Counted from the first letter of the stretch, positions 16,720 to 25,441 are shown. The stretch is 64,000 nucleotides of DNA from Streptomyces sp. NBC_01431 (GCF_036231355.1 NZ_CP109496.1:1612001-1676000); one strand, 5' to 3'. The notes: generated from the sequence alone by a model not told the origin. Program-made: numbers and translations.

Positions 16720-18360
16720 TCAGACGAATTCGGCAAGCCTCGCACGCAGTCCCAGCACGAGAAGCAGGCCCGCCAGGAGCAGGGCGCCACCGGCGATCGG
16801 CGTCTTGATGCCGATGGCGTCCCGGCCGGTGGCGATGGCCTGGTCGTGGTGGGCACTGTTGATGGCGGTCACCTGATCCAGAGCCTTCATCCACTGTCCG
16901 AAGTGGGCGTTGGAGGTGTCGGAGGCCCAGCCGATGCAGAAGACCGTGGCCTCCTGCACCTTCCCCTCGGCGATCAGCTGCCGGAAGGTGCGGTCGTCCT
17001 TCTGGTAGACGGCGTACGCCGCGACCGTCTTCTCTGCCGCCTCCCGCTCGCCGGGGAAGGTGATGTTGTCGAGCTCGCGCCGGTATTCGCCGGTGAACTG
17101 CCGGTCGGTGTGGTCGCGTTGATAGGCGTCCCAGGTCGTGGCGAGCCTGTCGTCGTATGTGGCGAGGGTGGCGTCCTTCAGCCCGTACAGCTGCTGCGAC
17201 TTGTCGAGGAAGGACTTCTCCAAGGCGTCCCGGCGCGTCGCATCCAGCAGGAACCGGCTCTCGTCGGCGTTGGCGTCGTAGCCGATGGCCTTGGAGCGGG
17301 ACAGAGCCACCACCGAGTCGAACGAATCATGGCGGGCAATCGTCAATTGGTCGGCGGAGGTGGACAGGAGCTGTCCGCCGCACACGAGGGCGACCAGCGC
17401 GCACAGCGTCGCCGCGAACAGCGCCGGGTTGAAGATCCGCCGGAAGCTGCGGGCGAGGTGAACCTGCAGCACGACGAGCGCGGCGAGCAACAGCGTCCCG
17501 AGCACGGCCTCCGCGGTGATCTGGATGATCAGGTCGGAGTGCGCCGCGTCGTACTCGCCCTCGTACACCGCGTCGTTGGCGTCGACCAGTTGCCGCGCCT
17601 GCGGCAGCAGCCGTTGCGCGAGCAGGTCGGTGGCGCGGCGGTAGTCGGCGCGGGCCGGGTCCTTGCCGCCGGGGTGCTCGTCGTTCTCCAACGCGCGGCC
17701 GACCAGCTCCTGGTACTGCGCGAAGTCGTCGGTGAGCGCGACGACGGTGTCCTCGGTGACCTTGTCCCCTTCGGAGGCGGCACCCAGGGTGCGCAGGGAG
17801 CTGCTGATGGTCTCCTGCGCCTGCTTGTAGATGCGGTTGGCGTTGGTGTGCGACTCGCCGAGCCGCCCCTTGCCCGTGCCCGAATCCCCGCTGGAGAGAA
17901 GGATGTTGGCGGCCTGCGCGTCCATGTCGTTCAGCGCCAGGTTCAGCTGGGTGGCGGCTACCGTGCGGGGCGCGTCGCGATGCTGGATCGCATCCCATGT
18001 TCCGGAGAGTCCGGTGGCGGTGACCGTCAGCAGGGCCAGGAGTCCGGCACCGAGCAGCAGACACGCCATGCGGGCAAGACGCAGCCGACCCGGGGTGGTC
18101 TCCCGATAGCGATGTCGCAGGGTGCGGACGAGCCGGGCGACGGCGATGGGAGACCGTCGCCTCGGCCGTCCTTGCCCCGGGCCCCCTCTGGCCCGCGGCG
18201 ACGGGATCCCCCCGTGACGAACGGCCGGCGCGGGGTCTGGTTCAGCAGTCGTTGTCGGGGCCCCCGCTCCCTGACGCTGCCCGGCACCGGCGGTGATCGC
18301 CACTCGCCCTCCAACCTCGCGCCACGAGCCGCTCGTACGAACCCGTGCGGAGATCAGCAT
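16720..18360 (-). CDS. Four-helix membrane protein with two sensor-like extracytoplasmic modules
   Basis: 546 residues. A disordered Pro/Gly/Arg-rich N-terminus (1-90) is followed by membrane helices at about 98-118, 277-300, 311-333 and 522-541. Two helical extracytoplasmic regions (119-276 and 334-521) resemble the four-helix-bundle ligand-binding parts of chemoreceptors and histidine kinases. No HAMP, kinase or methyl-accepting domain follows; the cytoplasmic loop between helices 2 and 3 is only about 10 residues. The ATG at 18360 may be too early; later starts would shorten the disordered part. Two tandem KdpE-like repeats lie directly upstream. Function unknown. Confidence 0.85.
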   Translation of the reverse strand: MLISARVRTSGSWREVGGRVAITAGAGQRQGAGAPTTTAEPDPAPAVRHGGIPSPRARGGPGQGRPRRRSPIAVARLVRTLRHRYRETTPGRLRLARMACLLLGAGLLALLTVTATGLSGTWDAIQHRDAPRTVAATQLNLALNDMDAQAANILLSSGDSGTGKGRLGESHTNANRIYKQAQETISSSLRTLGAASEGDKVTEDTVVALTDDFAQYQELVGRALENDEHPGGKDPARADYRRATDLLAQRLLPQARQLVDANDAVYEGEYDAAHSDLIIQITAEAVLGTLLLAALVVLQVHLARSFRRIFNPALFAATLCALVALVCGGQLLSTSADQLTIARHDSFDSVVALSRSKAIGYDANADESRFLLDATRRDALEKSFLDKSQQLYGLKDATLATYDDRLATTWDAYQRDHTDRQFTGEYRRELDNITFPGEREAAEKTVAAYAVYQKDDRTFRQLIAEGKVQEATVFCIGWASDTSNAHFGQWMKALDQVTAINSAHHDQAIATGRDAIGIKTPIAGGALLLAGLLLVLGLRARLAEFV

Positions 18361-18390
18361 GGCGGCCAGGAGTTCGACTGATCGATCACG

Positions 18391-18439
18391 TTGACGCTCC
18401 CCTGACGGTCAAGGCCCCCGGATTGACGCGGCCTTGACG
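18391..18439 (-). promoter_or_regulatory. Tandem KdpE-like direct repeats upstream of the sensor-like gene
   Basis: Half-sites TTGACG (18391), CTGACG (18402), TTGACG (18423) and TTGACG (18434) on the plus strand, spaced 11, 21 and 11 bp. On the gene sense strand they read CGTCAA or CGTCAG, as upstream of kdpF. The block begins 31 bases upstream of the annotated start. Confidence 0.55.
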
Positions 18440-18469
18440 CCGGTGCCTTTCAGCCACGACGCAATGGCT

Positions 18470-18655
18470 TCAGCTCTCCGGGTCCGGGCCCGCCCTCGCA
18501 TCGGCCAACGCCGCGCCCACCTGGTCGGCGAGGGTTACAGCCACCAGACGGGTCTGCAGCGGTACGACGTCGGCACGCCCCGGCCGCAGCATGAACCGGC
18601 CGTAGTAGTGCCCGTTGCCGAACACTCGCAGCTCTGTCTCCCCCGGCGGTTCCTG
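18470..18655 (-). pseudogene. C-terminal fragment of an unidentified protein
   Basis: The minus-strand frame ending at 18470 reads like real protein: GETELRVFGNGHYYGRFMLR, then VVPLQTRLVAVTLADQVGAA, then a short tail. Coding similarity stops near 18650, exactly where the IS256-type remnant begins on the other strand. The rest of the gene appears lost through the insertion. Family not identified. Confidence 0.5.
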
Positions 18656-19002
18656 GAGTTCTCCGAGAAGTGGGACACGAAGTATCCGGCCGTGATCAAA
18701 CTGGGGCCCGACGCCCGGGCCGAGATGGTGCCCTCCTCTCCTTCGACGTCGAGATCCGCAAGGTGATCTGTTCGACGTACGCGATTGAGAGCGTGAACGC
18801 CCGCATCCGCAAGGCCGTTCGCGACTGCGCCCACTTCCCCTCGGAGGCCGCCGCGTTGAAGTGCGTCTGCATGGCACTGATGAGTCTGGGCCCGACCGGC
18901 AAGGGACGGCGCTGGTGGACGATGCGTTGGAAAGCCCCGCTGAACGCCTTCCAGATCGCCTTCGAAGGCCGCCTCACTCCCTCCATTGAGATGCCCAGGT
19001 GA
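18650..19002 (+). pseudogene. IS256-type transposase remnant (C-terminal part, frameshifted)
   Basis: Starts in one frame with FLEFSEKWDTKYPAVIKLG and, after a frameshift near 18730, continues in another with LLSFDVEIRKVICSTYAIES, the highly conserved IS256-family block. It ends with RWKAPLNAFQIAFEGRLTP. The N-terminal two thirds and the first catalytic residues are missing, so it cannot transpose. It marks an old insertion that also truncated the gene at 18470-18655. Confidence 0.85.
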
Positions 19003-19112
19003 GTGGTCCTTGGACTGGCCACTGTCATGCGAGCGGGGGCTGCCTGCAGGGCGGCGTACGAGTGTCGGGGCCACTGAGTAGGCTCGCGGAATCGGCGGTG
19101 GCAGGGGGATGC

Positions 19113-19385
19113 ATGACAGTGGCACGGGCGGGGGCCCGGCGCCTGATGGCGCGGTACTGGGGAGAGTTCTGCCGGCAGTTGGAGGGCTCACGCACGCTGT
19201 TGTTCTTCTGCATGCTCACCGGCGGCGGCCTCGGCATCGGGGGCAGCGGCTTGCTGCACTGGTGGCGGATCACGATGAGCCTGGTCGCGCTCGCTGTCGG
19301 GATCTTCGGACTCCTGGGCGTCGTCGGCTGGTTCGTACGGCTCGGGGAAATCGAACGGGAGCGCGCGGCACAGCGGCGTCGCTAA
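19113..19385 (+). CDS. Small two-helix membrane protein
   Basis: 90 residues from the ATG at 19113 with AGGGGGA upstream. A basic amphipathic start (MTVARAGARRLMARYWGEF) is followed by two membrane helices (about residues 28-48 and 52-75) and an Arg/Glu-rich tail. A short hairpin follows the stop. No family is recognised. It sits alone between the IS remnant and the MerR pair. Confidence 0.65.
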   Translation: MTVARAGARRLMARYWGEFCRQLEGSRTLLFFCMLTGGGLGIGGSGLLHWWRITMSLVALAVGIFGLLGVVGWFVRLGEIERERAAQRRR

Positions 19386-19387
19386 AC

Positions 19388-19410
19388 CGGCTGCCGGGAG
19401 CGGGCAGCCG
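19388..19410 (+). terminator. Hairpin after the small membrane protein
   Basis: 8-bp stem (19388-19395 with 19403-19410) a few bases after the stop at 19385. Confidence 0.5.
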
Positions 19411-19534
19411 TTGGCCCCAACAACGCGAAGGACGCCGTGCCACTGGTGCATGTCACAGCAGCGATCACTGTCGCCGCCGTGCCCTCGGCGGGCAGCACCA
19501 CCTGAGCCCGCCGCCGGACGACCGCCCGATCTCC

Positions 19535-19822
19535 TCAGTCCTGACGCCCCTCTACGGGTGCCTTCAACAGTCGCTCCAGCTCGTTCCTGGCCTCGTCGTA
19601 CCCGGCGTCGGCGATCCGTTGCAGCTCGCGCAGATCGCCGGTCGCGGCCGCGCGTCGAGTGAGCAGGAACCCCGCGTGCAGGGACCCTTCGTCCAGCAGC
19701 TCACTCAGTTCCCCGAGGTCCCCGGCCGCGTCGGCCAGATCGGCCAGCCGGTCCAGGGCGGTCTCGTTGCCCTCGTCGGCCAGCTCGCGCAGGGTGTCCC
19801 GATCGATGTTCGTGTTCGTCAT
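19535..19822 (-). CDS. Small acidic Sel1/ankyrin-like repeat protein
   Basis: 95 residues from the ATG at 19822. Leu/Ala/Asp/Glu-rich helical repeats appear as LRELADEGNETALDRLADLA, then GDLGELSELLDEGSLHAGFL, then GDLRELQRIADAGYDEARNE. The pattern of helix, short loop and G-D/E-turn suggests three or four Sel1/TPR-like helix pairs for protein binding. Its promoter region carries the MerR-type dyad, so it is probably controlled by the divergent MerR regulator. Function unknown. Confidence 0.75.
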   Translation of the reverse strand: MTNTNIDRDTLRELADEGNETALDRLADLADAAGDLGELSELLDEGSLHAGFLLTRRAAATGDLRELQRIADAGYDEARNELERLLKAPVEGRQD

Positions 19823-19836
19823 GACGCCATGCTGCA

Positions 19837-19860
19837 ACCCTGCCCCTGGGGAAGGGTCAA
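19837..19860 (-). promoter_or_regulatory. MerR-type operator-promoter
   Basis: On the minus strand TTGACC is followed by the dyad ACCCTTCCCC-A-GGGGCAGGGT (10-bp arms, one mismatch), then a -10-like CAGCAT. This is the elongated-spacer arrangement of MerR-controlled promoters. It lies 15 bases from the 95-residue gene and 17 bases from the merR start. Confidence 0.65.
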
Positions 19861-19876
19861 GTGGCACGATGGCCGG

Positions 19877-20608
19877 GTGATCACCATCGGGCAGCTGGCC
19901 GGATACATCGGTGTATCGATCAAGACCATCCGGGTCTACCACGACAAAGGGCTGCTCCCCGAGCCCGACCGTGATGCGTCCGGCTACCGGCGGTACGGCG
20001 CGAACGACGCCATCGCCCTGGTCAAGATCCGCACTCTCGCCGAAGCAGGCGTTCCCCTGGCCCGTATCCGGGACCTGCGATCGGCGACCGCCGAGGAGTT
20101 CCAGCAGGCCCTGCGCGAGATCGACGACGAACTAACCGACCGCATTCGGAGGCTGCGGGCAACGCAGGGGCGCCTGCGCCAACTCGCCACCGGGCAGTTG
20201 GCAGCACTGCCCACCGAGGTCGGCGCCCATCTGAAGCACCTGGCCCGCTGGGGATTCACCCCTCGCTGGTTGGACCTGCAACGCGACCTGTGGATCCTCG
20301 TGTTCGCCACCCACCCGGACCACGCGATCGCCCTGTTCCACGACCAGGCCGAGACCCTGGCCGACCCTGCACTGCGCCAGCTCTTCCTCGACTACGACCA
20401 CGCGCACGACCTCGCTGCCGACGATCCCCGCATCGACGACCTCGCCCGCCGGATCGTCAAGGCGACCCGACAACGCTACGGCCCCGCCGCACCACCTGAG
20501 CTGGAAGCAACCTCCGAGATCCCAGCCCTCATCCAGGGCACGGTCAACGCATCCTCCCCAGCATGGCGGCGCCTCGATACCCTCATCCGCGCACAACTGG
20601 ACGCGTGA
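19877..20608 (+). CDS. MerR-family transcriptional regulator
   Basis: 243 residues from a GTG at 19877. The N-terminal winged helix begins ITIGQLAGYIGVSIKTIRVY, with YHDKGLLPEPDRDASGYRRY, both typical of MerR. A coiled-coil linker (about residues 80-110) and a C-terminal helical effector domain of about 120 residues follow. No cysteine pair of a metal sensor is evident, so an organic ligand is more likely than a metal. It is divergent from the small repeat protein, with the dyad between them. Confidence 0.9.
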   Translation: MITIGQLAGYIGVSIKTIRVYHDKGLLPEPDRDASGYRRYGANDAIALVKIRTLAEAGVPLARIRDLRSATAEEFQQALREIDDELTDRIRRLRATQGRLRQLATGQLAALPTEVGAHLKHLARWGFTPRWLDLQRDLWILVFATHPDHAIALFHDQAETLADPALRQLFLDYDHAHDLAADDPRIDDLARRIVKATRQRYGPAAPPELEATSEIPALIQGTVNASSPAWRRLDTLIRAQLDA

Positions 20609-20686
20609 CCCGACGCATCCGGGCACGGGCCCGGTTGCCTGCCGAAATCAGTCCGCCTGCGCCACAAGATCCTCCCCGGGGTACGC

Positions 20687-23191
20687 CTAGTCCCCCAGGC
20701 CGGCCGCAGGCAGGGACAGCACCATCGTCAGGCCGCCGCCCGGGGTGTCCTCGGGGGTGAGCGTGCCGGACATCGCTTCCGTGAGTCCGCGAGCGAGCGC
20801 GAGGCCGAGGCCCACGCCCGTGGTGTTGTCCAAGTCACCGAGCCGCTGGAACGGCACGAACGCGCGCTCGCGGTCTTCGGCGGGCAGCCCTGGGCCGCGG
20901 TCGATGACCCGTACCTCGACCCGGTCGTCAAGGCTGCTCGCGGTGAGCAGGACGGTCTCGCCCCGCGGGGTGTGGCGGGCCGCGTTGCTCAGGAGGTTGG
21001 CGACGACCCGTTCGAGGAGGGGTGGGTCGGCCAGTACGGCAGGGACGGTGTCCAGGCACTGGATGTCTGTCGCGGGTGACTCGGGCGGGAGTGAGTCCAG
21101 GGCCAGCGGCAGCACCTCCTCCAGGGCGGTGGCTCGCAGGCTCAGGTTCAGCGCCCCGGCTTGCAGGCGGCTCATGTCGAGGAGGTTGTCGATGAGTCGG
21201 GCCAGGCGAGCCATCGACTCGTCGGCGGTGGCGAGGAGTTCGTCCCGGTCCTCGTCGCTGAAGTCGACGTCGCGGCTGCGCAGGGAGGCGATGGCGGCCC
21301 ATCCGGCGGCGAGCGGGGTGCGCAGGTCGTGGCCGACGGCGGCGAGCAAGGCGGTACGCATGCGGTCGGCGGCCCTGACCGGTTCGATCTCGGCGGCGGC
21401 CTCGGCCAGTTGGGCCCGCTCGACGGCGACGGTGACGTGCGCGGCGAACGCGGTCAGGACCTTGCGTTCGGAGGAGGGCAGGGGGCGGCCGCGCAGCACG
21501 AGGTGCGCCCGCTCGCCGACCGGGACCTGGACGACCGAGCCGTCGTCCGGCACGGGTTCGTCGCAGAGTTCGGCGGCGTCCATGCCGAAGGTCTCCCTGG
21601 TCCGCTCCAGCAGGGCCGGGATCGCCTGGTCGCCCCGGACGATCGACCCGGCGAGCGAGGAGAGGGTCTCGGCCTCGGCGGTGGCGCGGGCCGAGCGGCG
21701 CGAGAGCCGCAGCGAGCGGTCCACGACGGCCGCGACCGTTCCCGCGACCACCGCGAACACCACCGTGGCGAGCACGCTGTTGAGGCTGGTCAGGGTGAAC
21801 TGGCCGACCGGCGGGATGAACCAGTAGTTCAGGAGCAGCGAGGCGGTGACGGAGGCGACTACGGCGGACACCACGCCACCCACGCAGGCCACCGCGACGA
21901 CGGCGAGCAGGAAGAGCAGGGCTTCGCTGGTGAGGTTGAGGGCGCCTCGGGTGTGGTCGAGCAGGAAGGTGAGGGCCACCGGCAGGATCAGGCCGACGAC
22001 CGGCCCCGCGATGAGCCGGCGCGTCGACAGGGTGCGTCTGCGGGAGGGCAACAGCCTTCCCCTGCCCGCCCGTTCGTGGGTGACCATGTGCACGTCGATG
22101 TCCCCGGACAGCGCGACGATCGTCTCTCCTATACCGCGCCCGGTCACGAACCGTTCCAGGCGGCCGCGGCTGCTGGTGCCCAGGACGAGCTGGGTGGCGT
22201 TCTCGGCGCGGGCGAATTCGAGGAGCGCGGTGGGGATGTCGTCGCCGACAACGGAGTGGTAGCTGCCGCCCAGGTTCTCGACCAGGGTCCGCTGCCGGGC
22301 GAGGGCAGCCGGTGAGGCCCCGCCGGCCAGGCCGTCGCTGCGCACTATGTGCACGGCGAGCAGGTCGCCGCCCACCGACCGGTCGGCGATCCGGGCCGCC
22401 CGCCGGATCAGGGTCTCACCCTCCGGGCCGCCGGTCAGGGCGACGACCACCCGCTCCCGGGTCTCCCACACCCGGTCGATGCCATGCTCGAAGCGGTACT
22501 TCTGCAACGCATCGTCCACACTGTCCGCCACCCACAGCAACGCCAGCTCCCGCAGTGCGGTGAGGTTTCCGACCCGGAAGTAGTTGGCGAGGGCGGCGTC
22601 CACCTTCTCGGGGGAGTAGATGTTGCCGTGAGCCATGCGGCGGCGCAGCGCCGGGGCGGGCATGTCCACCAGCTCGATCTCGTGGGCGCGCCGCACCACC
22701 TCGTCGGGGACGTTCTCCTGCTGCGGCACCCTGGTGATCTTCTCGACCACGTCCTTCAGGGACTCCAGGTGCTGGATGTTCACGGCGGTCACGACGTCGA
22801 TCCCGGCAGCGAGCAACTCTTCGATGTCCTGCCACCGCTTGGCGTTGCGCCCGCCCGGCACATTCGAGTGCGCGAACTCGTCGACGAGCGCCACCTGGGG
22901 CCGGCGCTCCAGCACCGCGTCGAGGTCCATTTCCTCGAACTCACCGCCCCGGTAGGTGCGTTGGGTGCGGGGCAGCACCTCCAGACCAGCGAGTTTGGCC
23001 AGGGTGTGCGGGCGCTTGTGGCACTCGACGTACGCCACCACAACATCGGTGCCGCGGTCCGTGCGCCGCCGGGCCTCGTCCAGCATCCGGTAGGTCTTGC
23101 CCACCCCGGGGGCGGCCCCGAGAAAGACTTTCAGCCGACCCGGCCTGCCGGATTCCTGCCCTCCGGGAGGAATCTCGGGCTCCACCACCAC
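20687..23191 (-). CDS. kdpD: Second KdpD-type sensor histidine kinase
   Basis: 834 residues with the same domain order as the operon KdpD: Walker A GAAPGVGKT, DEFAHSN, a universal-stress-like domain, four DUF4118 helices, HisKA GHDLRTPLA (His about 621), and HATPase with SNAARHTPRG and GVGLGLA. It is intact but has no adjacent kdpE. The natural partner is KdpE at 5650-6333. It is preceded, on the same strand, by a lone kdpF-like ORF and a KdpE-like repeat. It differs from KdpD1 throughout the GAF-like and HisKA parts, suggesting that it answers a different cue. Confidence 0.95.
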   Translation of the reverse strand: MVVEPEIPPGGQESGRPGRLKVFLGAAPGVGKTYRMLDEARRRTDRGTDVVVAYVECHKRPHTLAKLAGLEVLPRTQRTYRGGEFEEMDLDAVLERRPQVALVDEFAHSNVPGGRNAKRWQDIEELLAAGIDVVTAVNIQHLESLKDVVEKITRVPQQENVPDEVVRRAHEIELVDMPAPALRRRMAHGNIYSPEKVDAALANYFRVGNLTALRELALLWVADSVDDALQKYRFEHGIDRVWETRERVVVALTGGPEGETLIRRAARIADRSVGGDLLAVHIVRSDGLAGGASPAALARQRTLVENLGGSYHSVVGDDIPTALLEFARAENATQLVLGTSSRGRLERFVTGRGIGETIVALSGDIDVHMVTHERAGRGRLLPSRRRTLSTRRLIAGPVVGLILPVALTFLLDHTRGALNLTSEALLFLLAVVAVACVGGVVSAVVASVTASLLLNYWFIPPVGQFTLTSLNSVLATVVFAVVAGTVAAVVDRSLRLSRRSARATAEAETLSSLAGSIVRGDQAIPALLERTRETFGMDAAELCDEPVPDDGSVVQVPVGERAHLVLRGRPLPSSERKVLTAFAAHVTVAVERAQLAEAAAEIEPVRAADRMRTALLAAVGHDLRTPLAAGWAAIASLRSRDVDFSDEDRDELLATADESMARLARLIDNLLDMSRLQAGALNLSLRATALEEVLPLALDSLPPESPATDIQCLDTVPAVLADPPLLERVVANLLSNAARHTPRGETVLLTASSLDDRVEVRVIDRGPGLPAEDRERAFVPFQRLGDLDNTTGVGLGLALARGLTEAMSGTLTPEDTPGGGLTMVLSLPAAGLGD

Positions 23192-23423
23192 AGCACACGC
23201 CTCCTCACGCCATACGCGCGCCCCGGCCTCCCGGGGAGACCGGGGGCGCCGGGGCGCGATGTGTGCTTCCGATCATCGCCGGAAATGGTTCGGCAAGGGC
23301 GGCGGACCTGCGGACATTGATGCATCTCTGACCCAAGTGCCGTCACATGAACGGGTGTTGGCCGACCGTGCGCGCCGGACGGACACGACCCGGACCCCAT
23401 CGAGACGACCGCCCCCGGGCCCC

Positions 23424-23513
23424 TCAGAACCGATCCGGAAAGATCAACGCCGCGATCAGATAGCCCAGCAGACACACGGCGATGCACAGTCCGACGACAT
23501 TCTCGACGCTCAC
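23424..23513 (-). CDS. kdpF: Second KdpF-like peptide (29 residues)
   Basis: The GTG at 23513, with AGGGAGC upstream, opens a 29-residue ORF, VSVENVVGLCIAVCLLGYLI followed by AALIFPDRF. It aligns end to end with KdpF of the operon ([19 protein letters not shown], then PERF). One membrane helix. It is not followed by kdpA; the next gene is kdpD2, 232 bases away. It is either a relic of a second kdpFABC operon or a free regulatory subunit. Confidence 0.8.
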   Translation of the reverse strand: MSVENVVGLCIAVCLLGYLIAALIFPDRF

Positions 23514-23639
23514 AAGCGTTCAGCTCCCTGGCCAGGCGGTGCATGCGGTCCGTGAAGTCACATGGGGCGACTGCGACGGAAGCCGCCGGACCCGCCCCAC
23601 TCAACGAAACTCCCCCTCTCCCCCTTCGGGACATGAGCC

Positions 23640-23688
23640 TTGACGCTTCTCTGTCGAGGAAGGGCATTTCGTTGACGAGGTCTTGATG
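23640..23688. promoter_or_regulatory. Tandem KdpE-like direct repeats between kdpF2 and the antiporter gene
   Basis: Half-sites TTGACG (23640), CTGTCG (23651), TTGACG (23672) and TTGATG (23683), spaced 11, 21 and 11 bp. This is the same geometry as at 18391-18439. The block is 127 bases from the kdpF2 start and 100 bases from the antiporter start, so it could serve both. Confidence 0.55.
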
Positions 23689-23787
23689 ACTCACCTGTCG
23701 GTAGGGTGAAGGCGGTGTGCCGGGAAGTCTGGTCGGCGTTCGGGCCCGACGGGCCCGAGTCATTGGGTACGGGTTCCCGGGGGCGGC

Positions 23788-25353
23788 ATGCGCAGCGTCG
23801 GTACGGTCTTGTTTCTCGTGGTGCTCGCCAGCCTGGTGGCCACCGGCGCCCGGCGCTGGCGCATTCCCGCGCCGTCGCTCCTGGTCGTCGCGGGCCTCAC
23901 GGTGGCCCTGCTGCCGGGCGCCCCGGAAATCCACGTCACACCCGAGATCATCGGCCTCGTGGTGCTCCCGCCGCTCCTGTACGCGAGCGCCGAGGAGATC
24001 TCCTGGCGTGAACTGCGCGTGGTGTGGAAGCCGGTCGGCATCCTCGCCATCGGCCTCGTCCTGGCCTCGGCGGCGATCGTCGGCTTCGTCGCCTCGGTCG
24101 TCACCCCGCTGTCCTGGCAGATGGCCCTGGTGCTCGGCGCGGTCCTGGCCAGCACCGACCCGGTGGCAGTGACCGCGCTCGGCCGACGCCTCGCGCTGCC
24201 GCCCAAGGTCCAGGTCCTCGTCCAGGCCGAGAGCCTGTTCAACGACGCCACCTCGCTCGTCCTGTTCAAGGTCGCGGTCGGCGTCGCCGTGGCCGCCTCC
24301 GCCGTCTCCTGGGGTGGTGCGGGCGGCGAGTTCGCGCTCCTCGCCGGCGGCGGCACTCTGATCGGCGCGGCCGTCGCCGGGGTGGTGGCGCTGATCCGCC
24401 GCAGAACCGAGGATCCGGTCCTGGAGACGGTCATCGCCCTGGTCACACCGTACGCGGCGTACGTGCTCGCCGAAGGCGCCCACACCTCCGGCGTGACCTC
24501 GGTCGTCGTGGCGGGCGTACTCCTCGGCGGCCGCTCCGACCGCCTGACCAGCGCCCGCATCCGCCTCCAGCTCGACGCCGTGTACGGCACGGTCGTCTTC
24601 CTGCTCGAAAGCGTGGTCTTCAGCCTCATCGGCCTCTCACTGCCCGGCCTCATACGCGAACTCGGCGACGGCGCCCGGCTGTGGCCGCTGTACGCCCTCG
24701 CCCTGGCCGCAACGCTGATCGCGGTCCGCATGCTGTGGGTCTTTCCCATGTCCGCGCTGCTCCAGCGACAGGCAGGCCGCCGCAGGACCAACTGGCGGAT
24801 CCCGGCGGTCCTCTCCTGGGCCGGCACCCGGGGTGTCATGCCCCTGGCCGCCGCACTGTCCATCCCCGTCGCCACGGCGAGCGGCGCCGCGCTCCCCGGC
24901 CGCCCCCTAGTCCTCGTCCTCACCAGCTCCGTGGTGGTCGTGACCCTGGTCGTCCAGGGCTTCACACTGGCCACGGTCGTACGCCGCTCCGGCATCGCCC
25001 TCGAACCCGACCACACCGAACGCGAAGAAGCCCACGCACGTCTCAGCCTCGCCGACGCCGGAATGCGCCGCCTGGAGGAGATATCCGAACTCGAAGCCGT
25101 CCCCGACGTCGTCACCGACCGACTGCGCCGCGCCCTGCACGCCCGCCAGGAACACGCCCGCGAACGCCTCGATGACAGCGACGGCCGAACCGAGTCCGCC
25201 GATCACGTCTACCGCCAGCTGCGCCGCGACCTCATCCTCGTGGAATCCGCCGAGCTCCAGCGGCTCTACGACGACCATCGCATAAGCGACACCACCCGGC
25301 GCCGCCTCCAGCGCTCCCTCGACCTGGAAGAGGCCCGGCTCGCAGATGCCTGA
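23788..25353 (+). CDS. CPA1-family monovalent cation/proton antiporter
   Basis: 521 residues, about twelve membrane helices in residues 1-400. Hallmarks are ASTDPVAVTALGRR and the ion-binding ESLFNDATSLVL. The C-terminal 120 residues are soluble and charged, with coiled-coil character. It exchanges cytoplasmic sodium or potassium for protons at the membrane. Potassium relevance is inferred from its place opposite kdpF2-kdpD2 and the shared operator-like repeats. The ATG at 23788 has only a weak purine stretch upstream. Confidence 0.92.
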   Translation: MRSVGTVLFLVVLASLVATGARRWRIPAPSLLVVAGLTVALLPGAPEIHVTPEIIGLVVLPPLLYASAEEISWRELRVVWKPVGILAIGLVLASAAIVGFVASVVTPLSWQMALVLGAVLASTDPVAVTALGRRLALPPKVQVLVQAESLFNDATSLVLFKVAVGVAVAASAVSWGGAGGEFALLAGGGTLIGAAVAGVVALIRRRTEDPVLETVIALVTPYAAYVLAEGAHTSGVTSVVVAGVLLGGRSDRLTSARIRLQLDAVYGTVVFLLESVVFSLIGLSLPGLIRELGDGARLWPLYALALAATLIAVRMLWVFPMSALLQRQAGRRRTNWRIPAVLSWAGTRGVMPLAAALSIPVATASGAALPGRPLVLVLTSSVVVVTLVVQGFTLATVVRRSGIALEPDHTEREEAHARLSLADAGMRRLEEISELEAVPDVVTDRLRRALHARQEHARERLDDSDGRTESADHVYRQLRRDLILVESAELQRLYDDHRISDTTRRRLQRSLDLEEARLADA

Positions 25354-25362
25354 CCCGATCCG

Positions 25363-25390
25363 CGTCAGAGAGTCGTCAGGCCCGCATCAA
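25363..25390 (+). promoter_or_regulatory. Triple KdpE-like direct repeat upstream of the PH-like gene
   Basis: CGTCAG (25363), CGTCAG (25374) and CATCAA (25385) at perfect 11-bp spacing, 52 bases before the ATG at 25442 and in the gene-sense orientation seen at kdpF. Confidence 0.55.
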
Positions 25391-25441
25391 GACTGGCCGC
25401 GGCGTGATGCGGCTCCGTCCCCGCGGGCTTACGGTCCGGCC

